Both the position numbers and the translations under genes were made by a program. Under the pieces are notes generated by a model that made no database searches, was not told the DNA's origin, and saw nothing but the letters and a program-made list of their open reading frames with translations. Shown one piece after another: positions 1 to 7,384 of a stretch of DNA of 7,384 nt (the stretch's first letter is position 1; the number at the start of each line of letters is the position of its first letter). Source of the DNA: a bacterium (GTDB taxonomy: Bacteria > Pseudomonadota > Gammaproteobacteria > Burkholderiales > Methylophilaceae); assembly GCA_027310505.1 (NCBI GenBank), contig DAIDAS010000308.1:1-7384 (forward strand), in the 5' to 3' direction.

Positions 1-1175
1 CGCTGGAGCTGCACGTCAAGCTGGTGCTGATCGGTACCCGCGAGGATTATTACGAGTTGCAGGAGGCCGACCCGGAATTCGCCCGCCATTTCTGTGTCAA
101 GGTCGATTTTGCCGAGCATTTCCTGGCCAACCAGGAAACCCGCCGCGCCAGTGCGATCCTCATTGCCCAGCGTTGCGCCGCATTGAAGCTGCCGCATTTT
201 TCGGCTGCGGCCGTCAGTCGGTTGTTGCTGGAAATGCATCGCAGGATCGACGACCAGCGACGCATGAGTGCCGAGTTCGGTCATCTGGAAACCATCCTGG
301 TGGAAGCCGCAGCTTACGCGCAGCAGCGCGGAGCCGGGATTGTCGAGGTGCAGGATGTCGAGACCACGCTGGCCGAGCGTACGGCGCGGCATAACTATCC
401 CGAGCAGGCCATGCTCGAAGCCATCGCCGACGGCGAATTGATGATCCGCATTCACGGCCGTGAAGTGGGGCAGATCAACGGCCTCACGCAGGCCGATCTT
501 GGCGACTACCGGTTTGGTTCGCCGGTGCGCATCTCCGCTCAGGCTTACGCGGGCGAAGACGGGGTGGTCAATATCGACCGCGAAGTCGAAATGACCGGCC
601 CCAACCACGACAAGGGCGTGCTCATATTGCAGGGTTGGTTGTCTGCTGCTTTTTCCCATCTGGCGCCGTTATGCCTTTCCGCCTCGCTGGTGTTCGAGCA
701 GGAATATCATGGCGTGGAGGGCGATTCTGCCTCCTGTGCCGAACTTTATGCACTGTTGTCGGCGTTGTCCGGCCTGCCGCTGCCGCAAGGGATCGCGATC
801 ACCGGCGCATTGAACCAGCATGGTGAAGTGCTGCCGATCGGCGGCGTCAACGAAAAGATCGAAGGCTACTTCCGTGCCTGCCGCAAACTGGGGCTGGATG
901 GCACGCAAGGCGTGATCATTCCCTCCCGCAACCGTCCGCATCTGGTGCTGGATCAGGAGGTGGTGGAAGCGGTGGCGCGGGGAGAGTTCAGGATCAGCAC
1001 CATCGACAATGTGCTGGAAGGGCTCGAACTGCTGACCGGGCTGTCGGCGGGGGTGCCTGATGAGGTTGGCGACTACCGCCCCGATACTGTACTGGGCCGT
1101 GTGCAGCGCACGCTGGATGGATTCCGGAAGGCGTGTGATGCAGGCCACATCCGTGAGCATGAGCATCAGAAATGA
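1..1175 (+). CDS. Lon-related ATP-dependent protease (LonB/YcbZ-like), C-terminal part, 5' end outside window
   Basis: The reading frame is open to the left edge (first full codon at base 3), so this is the C-terminal ~390 residues of a larger protein; family members run to about 800 residues with an AAA+ ATPase module first. The GTG at 24 is internal, not a start. The first visible residues (VLIGTREDYYELQEADPEF) resemble the end of the AAA+ core, followed by a helical lid region and then the Lon proteolytic domain. The catalytic Ser-Lys dyad is visible: Ser in GDSAS (codon 726-728) and Lys in NEKIEGYF (codon 855-857). They are 43 residues apart, the same spacing as S679/K722 of E. coli Lon, so the peptidase looks intact. 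Family role: ATP-driven degradation of unfolded or regulatory proteins in the cytoplasm; substrates cannot be told from sequence. The stop overlaps the hslR start by 4 bp, implying co-transcription and translational coupling. The ATPase half was not seen. Confidence 0.9.
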   Translation, partial: LELHVKLVLIGTREDYYELQEADPEFARHFCVKVDFAEHFLANQETRRASAILIAQRCAALKLPHFSAAAVSRLLLEMHRRIDDQRRMSAEFGHLETILVEAAAYAQQRGAGIVEVQDVETTLAERTARHNYPEQAMLEAIADGELMIRIHGREVGQINGLTQADLGDYRFGSPVRISAQAYAGEDGVVNIDREVEMTGPNHDKGVLILQGWLSAAFSHLAPLCLSASLVFEQEYHGVEGDSASCAELYALLSALSGLPLPQGIAITGALNQHGEVLPIGGVNEKIEGYFRACRKLGLDGTQGVIIPSRNRPHLVLDQEVVEAVARGEFRISTIDNVLEGLELLTGLSAGVPDEVGDYRPDTVLGRVQRTLDGFRKACDAGHIREHEHQK

Positions 1176-1591
1176 GCCGTAGGACTCATGGTGACCGGGA
1201 TGATGATGCCTCGGATAAAGTCCGCCTCGACAAGTGGCTGTGGGCGGCGCGTTTCTTCAAGACGCGTGGACTGGCGTCAGACGCCATCGATGGCGGCAAG
1301 GTGCATTACGACGGCTACCGCGCCAAGGCGGCGCGCGAAGTCAAAGTGGGAGCGCTGCTGAGAATCACGCGTGAAGACGGTGAGTGGGAGGTCGTGGTCA
1401 AGGCGATTTCCGCCCAGCGGCGCGGTGCCCCGGAGGCCGCCTTGTTATACGAAGAAACGGAAGAAGGGCGCAAGCGGCGTGAACTGATGGCGGAGCAGAA
1501 AAAAGCTGAATTCGGTATCCGCGATCATGGCCTGGGACGCCCGACCAAGCGTCAGTTGCGCGATATCAAGCGCTTTACCGGCAACTGGTAA
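1172..1591 (+). CDS. hslR: Ribosome-associated heat shock protein Hsp15 (S4 RNA-binding domain)
   Basis: A 139-residue protein closely resembling E. coli Hsp15. The S4 domain lies at about residues 18-78 and starts with VRLDKWLWAARFFKTR, a stretch nearly identical to the E. coli protein, followed by the GGKVHYDG turn. The family motif EAALLYEET is at about residues 88-96, and the tail is strongly basic (GRPTKRQLRDIKRF, 122-135). In E. coli, Hsp15 binds free 50S subunits carrying a stalled nascent chain and helps recycle them; the same role is inferred here. The ATG at 1172 overlaps the stop of the upstream Lon-like gene (ATGA) and has no clear Shine-Dalgarno sequence, so translation is probably coupled. 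The first ~15 residues are an acidic/polar extension before the conserved domain. Pairing with a protease suggests a protein and ribosome quality-control operon. The gene ends immediately beside the stop of the convergent S4 gene. Confidence 0.95.
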   Translation: MSRRTHGDRDDDASDKVRLDKWLWAARFFKTRGLASDAIDGGKVHYDGYRAKAAREVKVGALLRITREDGEWEVVVKAISAQRRGAPEAALLYEETEEGRKRRELMAEQKKAEFGIRDHGLGRPTKRQLRDIKRFTGNW

Positions 1592-1819
1592 TCAGGCTGC
1601 GCCCACGACGTTGATGGTATGCCCCAGGCATACGATCTGCTGGCCCGCGCGAATCTTGGCGGTTTTGCGGCTCTCGGGCTGGCCATCCACGGTGACCTCC
1701 CCTTGCGCGACCAGAACTTTGCCCTGTCCTCCGCTATCGGCGATGCCGGCCAGCTTGAGCAGATTGCAGAGTTCGACGTATTCGCCAGTGAGGTGGAATT
1801 CGATGGTGTTTGATGTCAT
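1592..1819 (-). CDS. Small YbcJ-like S4-domain RNA-binding protein
   Basis: A 75-residue protein made almost entirely of one S4 domain (about residues 12-73). It contains VELCNLLKLAGIADSGGQGK and EVTVDGQPESRKTAKI, which align well with E. coli YbcJ (VELCDLLKLEG, VKVDGAVETRKRCKI). YbcJ-type proteins are predicted RNA binders of unsettled function, probably linked to ribosome or tRNA metabolism. The frame extends further upstream to a TTG at 1894, but that extra 25-residue leader has no family match. The ATG at 1819 fits the family length and has a GAAGG 10 nt upstream, so it is preferred. The gene is 117 bp downstream of the ACP-FAAL-PlsC gene on the same strand. It may be read through from that operon or have its own weak promoter; no convincing -35/-10 pair was seen. 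It ends flush against hslR, so two S4-domain genes meet tail to tail. Confidence 0.88.
   Translation of the reverse strand: MTSNTIEFHLTGEYVELCNLLKLAGIADSGGQGKVLVAQGEVTVDGQPESRKTAKIRAGQQIVCLGHTINVVGAA
1617..1633. repeat. Perfect inverted repeat (7-bp stem, 3-nt loop) just past the hslR stop
   Basis: GTATGCC-CCA-GGCATAC forms a perfect 7-bp stem, 25 nt downstream of the hslR stop and inside the 3' end of the convergent YbcJ-like gene, where it encodes part of CLGHT. No U-tract follows on either strand. It could act as a 3'-end stabilising stem for the hslR transcript, but the same bases are constrained by coding. Confidence 0.4.
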
Positions 1820-1829
1820 GAAACTAAAG

Positions 1830-1834
1830 CCTTC
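1830..1834 (-). promoter_or_regulatory. Shine-Dalgarno-like GAAGG for the YbcJ-like gene
   Basis: On the - strand the sequence GAAGG precedes the ATG at 1819 by 10 nt. The spacing is slightly long, but it is the best ribosome-binding signal near this gene and supports ATG 1819 over the upstream TTG at 1894. Confidence 0.45.
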
Positions 1835-1912
1835 GGTGGGGTTTGCTGATGGTGGGAGTCTGAGGCTGCCATGCTGCCAGTTTTTGCTCGCCAAGCCAAC
1901 TCGCCTTGCCTT

Positions 1913-1929
1913 CTGACGGCAGACGTCAG
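1913..1929. repeat. Small inverted repeat (6-bp stem, 5-nt loop) after the fusion-gene stop
   Basis: CTGACG and CGTCAG flank a 5-nt loop, starting 7 nt after the TAA (1939-1937) of the ACP-FAAL-PlsC gene on the - strand. There is no following T-run, so it is not a classical intrinsic terminator. It may be an mRNA 3'-end stem or chance. Confidence 0.35.
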
Positions 1930-1936
1930 CCTGTAT

Positions 1937-4684
1937 TTACGCGCCCGAGTCGGGCTCGTCTATCCGCTCCAGTATCCATCGGCGTGTCTCGTCGCGTAGT
2001 TGCAAGGCGGCTGGCCAGTCGTTTGCCAGTGGCTTCAGCGGTGCACCAATCTGTACCCGTAGCGGGCTGTAGTGCGGCCGGGTTTCCTCGCCGCGTAGCA
2101 GGTTGCGGGTGCCGGTCAGCGCCAGCGGTATGACCGGAAGGCTGCAATGCGCGGCGACCGTGAACGACCCCATGCGAAAAGGCAGTAACCCCGGCACACT
2201 CAGAAAAGTGCCTTCTGCGAAAAACACCAGCCCTTCCCCGGCGCGTGCCCGTGCTTCAAGTTCTTGCGTATCCTCGGCGCCCCGCGCGCTGTCAAAGCGC
2301 TCGACGAAGACACTGCCGAGGCGATACAGGGGGATGCCGGCAGCCGGTTTTTTCAGCAACTCCTGCTTGGCGACATAGGCAAAGCGTGGCGGCAGCGCGG
2401 CAGCCAGCACCAGCGCATCGAGGTAGCTGGCGTGGTTGGTGACCACGATGCACGGCATGTCGTCGGCAAGGTGCTGCAGACCCTCGATTTCTGGTGTCAA
2501 CCCGATCAGCGCCAATGCGAGGCGCGAGCTCCATCTGGCGAAACGACGACGCAGAGCGAGCGTGGGGCTGAGCACGATCAGCAGCCAGGCGACCGGCACG
2601 ATGGCGAGATACACCGTCCATGCCCAGGCCGCCCATAGCAGGCTGGCGCCCTCATGCAGCAGGCGCATGGTTTGTGCCCGGCCGCCGGATAGGCCCAAAC
2701 GCAGCAGTTGCAGCCACGGGGCACGCTGGGCGTGGGCCAGGGCGCCGCGTTCATACCGTTCGCGGCAGGCGGCGCGGCGCACTTTGCCGCTGGATGTCTT
2801 CAACACGCTGCGTGGCGGGGCCAGCACGATGTCGTCCGCAGGCATGCCGACCAAGTCGACAGCGAGCCCATTGATCTCGGCCAGCAGGCGGCTGTGTTCC
2901 GCGGCATTCTGTGCGCGGGTTTCGGCCAGCACCACCAGCCGCTCGGTACCGGTGTTCGGATCGGTGGCGGGAAAGACTGCCACGCCGCCCTTGCGCACGC
3001 CGGGCAGGTGGCCAACGGCCTCTTCAAGTTCCTGCGGGTAGATGTTGTGGCCGCCACGGATGATGACATCCTTTTCACGCCCGGTGAGGTAAAGTTCGCC
3101 GCCAGCCAGGTAGCCGATATCGCCGCTGTTAAGCCATTGACCATCGAACAGATGTGCCGTTGCTTCGGCATTGCCGAAATAGCCGGAAGTCGCCGAGGGC
3201 CCACGGAACTGGACACGGCCGGTGGTACGTTCCCGCTGTTCGTTGCCGACGGCGTCGACGATGCGTATTTCATGGCCGGGCAGCGCCTGGCCGCAACCTA
3301 CTACGTGCATGGCATGGCGGTCTTCAGGCGGGGCGGGAAGGGCGATACCGTCTTCGGCCAGGCGGGTACGGTCCACGCGGTCGAGCAGCGGGCCTCGTCC
3401 CGCCGGCGGAAAGGCCAGGCCAACCGAGCATTCAGCCAGCCCGTATACCGGTGTCATGGCCTCACGCCTGAATCCATGACGGGCAAAACGCGCGGAAAAA
3501 TTCTCTATGGTGTTAGGGCTGACGGGCTCGGCACCGTTGTAGGCGATGCGCCAGCAGCCGAGATCGAGTTCTTCGAGGTCGCGTTCGTCCACCTTGCTGC
3601 TGCAGATCTCGTAGGCGAAGTTGGGGGCGGCTGAAACGGTGGCGCGATGCCGATGGATAGTCCACAACCATCGGCTGGGGCGGGCAAGAAATGCCAACGG
3701 CGACAGCAGCACCAGGCGGAAGCCGACGTAGAGGCTGCCCATGCAGGCGCCGATCAACCCCATGTCATGGTAGAGCGGCAGCCATGAGACGAATACGTCA
3801 TCAGCGGTGATCCCCGAAGCTTGTTCCATTGCATTCAGGTTGGCCAGCAGGTTGGCGTGGGTAAGCATGACGCCCTTGGGATTGCCGGTGCTGCCGGAGG
3901 TGTATTGCAAAAAGGCCATATCTTGCGGCTTTACTAGCGGCAATGCGGGTGGGCTGACATGGGCGGACAGTTCTTTCACCGTGGCGACTTCTTGCAGTGC
4001 TGCGCATTGCGCGCGCAGCAGGTGCCCCAGAACTTTGGCCTTGTCGTCAGTGACGAGCGTGGTGGCCCCGGCGTTGGCGACGATGCCGGCAATGCGCCGC
4101 ATGTGGTCTTCCAGTTGCGAAGGCCGTGCCGGAGGGTAGAGCGGCACCGGCACGCAGCCGGCGTAAATTGCCCCATAGAAGGCGGCGAAAAACTCCCGGC
4201 AGGTGGGGAGCATGATGGCGACTTTGTCGCCATCCCTCAGGCCTAGTGCCAGTAGGCCGGCAGCGAGTGCCTGTGCCTCGTCGCGCAACTGGCGATAGCT
4301 GATGTCCTGGCTGCGCTCGCCCTCGCCATACAGGGTGATGTGCACCCAATCTCCGTGGTGGGCGACATGCCAGTCGAGAATGCCGGTCAGCGTGCCGATG
4401 TCTTGCTGCGGACGTTCCAGCCGGGCGGCGGCCGGTTGCATGGTGGCCGGCGCGGTGAATACGGCGCCGGTGGCCGCGTGCAGCTGCTTCAATAGATCTC
4501 TTGGCGTTTCGGCCACGGCGAAGGCTTCTTCGGCCAGCCGTACGCCCAGTTCGCGCTGGATGCGGGCCAGCAGTTCCACGCGCGCCAGACTGTCGAGGCC
4601 AAAGTCGCGCTCCAGCGCGTGGTCGAGTCCGAGGCGCTGGACGTCGCTGCGGCCCTGACGAAGTTCGCGCGCGAGGTCGCGCAC
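1937..4684 (-). CDS. Fusion protein: acyl carrier domain - fatty acyl-AMP ligase (FAAL) - PlsC-type acyltransferase
   Basis: Numbered from GTG 4684 (915 residues), three modules follow one another. (1) An acyl carrier domain at about 1-70, with the phosphopantetheine Ser32 in FGLDSL. (2) A FAAL-type adenylating enzyme at about 95-645. It has the P-loop YTSGSTGNPKG (261-271), FAAL-like WLPLYHDMGLIG (301-312) and APNFAYEIC (353-361), YGLAECS (414-420), WLNSGD (517-522), GREKDVIIRGGHNIYP (535-550) and the C-terminal Lys634 in SSGK. (3) After a hydrophobic, probably membrane-inserted segment (about 682-707), a glycerolipid acyltransferase domain with NHASYLD (750-756), GSVFVERF (790-797), FFAEGTF (821-827) and VIPLALTGT (851-859). 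Inferred function: activate free fatty acid, load it on the fused ACP and acylate a lysophospholipid or lysophosphatidate at the inner membrane, comparable to E. coli Aas but in reverse order. The acceptor is unknown. The GTG start leaves carrier helix I short; an in-frame CTG at 4711, overlapping the fadD stop, would add nine residues and restore it. Confidence 0.9.
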   Translation of the reverse strand: MRDLARELRQGRSDVQRLGLDHALERDFGLDSLARVELLARIQRELGVRLAEEAFAVAETPRDLLKQLHAATGAVFTAPATMQPAAARLERPQQDIGTLTGILDWHVAHHGDWVHITLYGEGERSQDISYRQLRDEAQALAAGLLALGLRDGDKVAIMLPTCREFFAAFYGAIYAGCVPVPLYPPARPSQLEDHMRRIAGIVANAGATTLVTDDKAKVLGHLLRAQCAALQEVATVKELSAHVSPPALPLVKPQDMAFLQYTSGSTGNPKGVMLTHANLLANLNAMEQASGITADDVFVSWLPLYHDMGLIGACMGSLYVGFRLVLLSPLAFLARPSRWLWTIHRHRATVSAAPNFAYEICSSKVDERDLEELDLGCWRIAYNGAEPVSPNTIENFSARFARHGFRREAMTPVYGLAECSVGLAFPPAGRGPLLDRVDRTRLAEDGIALPAPPEDRHAMHVVGCGQALPGHEIRIVDAVGNEQRERTTGRVQFRGPSATSGYFGNAEATAHLFDGQWLNSGDIGYLAGGELYLTGREKDVIIRGGHNIYPQELEEAVGHLPGVRKGGVAVFPATDPNTGTERLVVLAETRAQNAAEHSRLLAEINGLAVDLVGMPADDIVLAPPRSVLKTSSGKVRRAACRERYERGALAHAQRAPWLQLLRLGLSGGRAQTMRLLHEGASLLWAAWAWTVYLAIVPVAWLLIVLSPTLALRRRFARWSSRLALALIGLTPEIEGLQHLADDMPCIVVTNHASYLDALVLAAALPPRFAYVAKQELLKKPAAGIPLYRLGSVFVERFDSARGAEDTQELEARARAGEGLVFFAEGTFLSVPGLLPFRMGSFTVAAHCSLPVIPLALTGTRNLLRGEETRPHYSPLRVQIGAPLKPLANDWPAALQLRDETRRWILERIDEPDSGA

Positions 4685-4707
4685 GATGGCCAGTAGTTTC
4701 TCCGCAT

Positions 4708-6383
<1,676 letters not shown>

Positions 6384-6402
<19 letters not shown>

Positions 6403-7384
6403 GATGTTTTATGGAGCGGTGATGCCGCCATTTGTCGTAGGGCATCCCACGATGCCTGGCTGACGGGCTCGCCATCCTCGTTGACGAACTCGACCGTGCA
6501 GGCGAGTTCCTGCCTTGTCAGCGGTTCATGGGCGGCCTGCAATGTTTGCAGCACTTCCAGGCTGGCTTCCGAGGCGTCCCTGGCTTGTGTTTGCCGCTGC
6601 AGGATGCGCTGGCGCATGGTGGCGGCAGACGCCTGGATGTCGAGAATGACAAAGGGAGCCGCCATCTCCTGCGCCAGCTGGCGAAATTGCTCGCGTTCGG
6701 CATGCTTGAGAAATGCTGCGTCCACGATCACGGAGAAGCCGGCGCCGAGCAGTCCGTGCGCCAGTTCGTGCAACCTGGCATAGGTGCGTTGCGTTGCCGC
6801 GGTACTGTAGATGCCATCGCCGATGCCCGAGCGACTGTCCTGCAGCGGTGCCAGGCCATATAGGCGCTTGCGTTCAACATCGGAGCGAATGCGTATCGCC
6901 AGTAGCTGCTCCAGTGCGCTTTGCGCCACCGTCGTTTTGCCGCTTCCCGGCAGGCCGTGCATGATGATGAGCGCCGGTCTCTGCCAAGCCAGGCAGTCTT
7001 CAGCCAGCGCGAGATAGCCGTGGCAGCCTGCCATGGCGGATTTGGCCTCCCGCGGTTGCGTGTCAGTCTGGTGGGCGCGCATGGCGTCGATCTTGGCGCG
7101 CACCACAGCACGATAGGCGAGGTAAAAGCGCAGTACGGATGCGCCTTCGTAGTCCCCGGTCAGCTCAAGATAACCGTTGAGAAAGCGCAAGGCGAGGTCG
7201 GCGCGTTCCCGGTACCACAAATCCATGGCCAGAAAGGCAACCTCGTTCATCACGTCGATCCAGCGAAAGCCGGCATTGAATTCGATGCCGTCGAACGGTG
7301 TCGGTTCGCCCTTGAGCAAGACAATGTTGCCCAGATGCAAGTCGCCATGGCATTCGCGTATCCGGCCGGCTTGCCTGCGCTGCG
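6384..7384 (-). CDS. Bifunctional aminoglycoside-phosphotransferase-like / P-loop kinase protein, 5' end outside window
   Basis: The frame is open to the right edge, so the N-terminus is missing; the TTG at 7340 is an internal Leu. The first visible part is the end of an APH-like kinase domain. It has the catalytic loop CHGDLHLGN (catalytic Asp at 7343-7341) followed by FDGIEFN, RWIDVMNEVAFLAMDL, the metal-binding and helical region typical of the COG2187 group. A second domain starts with a Walker A motif, GLPGSGKTT (6956-6930), then RSDVERKRLYG and VIVDAAFLKHAER, resembling the COG0645 group of small P-loop kinases (gluconate kinase or zeta-toxin-like fold). This two-domain layout is a recognised but biochemically uncharacterised family often annotated as bifunctional aminoglycoside phosphotransferase/ATP-binding protein. 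A resistance role should not be assumed; the substrate is unknown. The 3' end overlaps fadD by 19 bp, placing it upstream in the same transcription unit. Confidence 0.88.

Larger units (their letters stand above)
1820..1936. other. 117-bp intergenic region, the only sizeable non-coding gap
   Basis: This lies between the stop of the ACP-FAAL-PlsC gene and the ATG of the YbcJ-like gene, both on the - strand. It contains a short hairpin-forming inverted repeat just after the upstream stop and a Shine-Dalgarno-like site. No T-tract terminator and no clear sigma-70 promoter are visible, so it could be either read-through leader or a weak promoter region. Confidence 0.6.

Noticed and set aside
669..1166. 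165-codon open frame antisense to the Lon-like protease domain
   Set aside because: It is a shadow of the catalytic region; no family resemblance was found.
1820..1894. N-terminal extension of the YbcJ-like protein from TTG 1894
   Set aside because: The 25 extra residues have no counterpart in the family, and the ATG at 1819 has a better ribosome-binding context and the expected length.
1913..1929. Intrinsic terminator after the fusion gene
   Set aside because: The stem is only 6 bp and is not followed by a T-tract on the transcribed strand.
2708..3634. 308-codon open frame on the + strand
   Set aside because: It lies fully antisense to the FAAL module, which has unmistakable family motifs. 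Its translation has no recognisable domain, and long antisense frames are common in GC-rich coding DNA.

Overview
The window is a densely coded, GC-rich stretch (roughly 60% GC by eye) of a Gram-negative proteobacterial chromosome. It holds six protein genes, with almost no intergenic DNA and no RNA genes, IS elements, CRISPR arrays or phage genes. The proteins (an Hsp15/HslR homologue, a YbcJ-type S4 protein, an E. coli-like FadD and a LonB/YcbZ-like protease) fit a betaproteobacterium, perhaps of the Nitrosomonadales/Gallionellaceae kind. That placement is inference from family resemblance only.

The left part (1-1591) is on the + strand. It holds the C-terminal half of a Lon-related ATP-dependent protease that enters from the left edge, overlapped by 4 bp (ATGA) with hslR, a ribosome-associated S4-domain heat shock protein. 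This reads as a protein/ribosome quality-control pair. From 1592 to the right edge everything is on the - strand and converges on hslR with no gap.

Read in the direction of transcription (right to left), the - strand cluster has four genes. First comes a bifunctional protein with an aminoglycoside-phosphotransferase-like domain and a P-loop kinase domain (5' end outside the window). It overlaps a FadD-type long-chain acyl-CoA synthetase by 19 bp. That gene runs directly into a large fusion protein of an acyl carrier domain, a fatty acyl-AMP ligase (FAAL) and a PlsC-type acyltransferase. After a 117-bp gap comes a small YbcJ-like S4 RNA-binding protein.

The biological centre of the window is fatty acid activation and use. 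FadD would make acyl-CoA. The ACP-FAAL-PlsC protein appears to be a one-polypeptide route that activates a free fatty acid as acyl-AMP, loads it on its own carrier domain and transfers it to a lysophospholipid or similar acceptor at the membrane. This is analogous in logic to E. coli Aas but has the opposite domain order, a FAAL-type ligase and a built-in carrier. The start of this fusion gene is unclear: the canonical GTG would clip the first helix of the carrier domain, whereas an in-frame CTG overlaps the fadD stop as CTGA.
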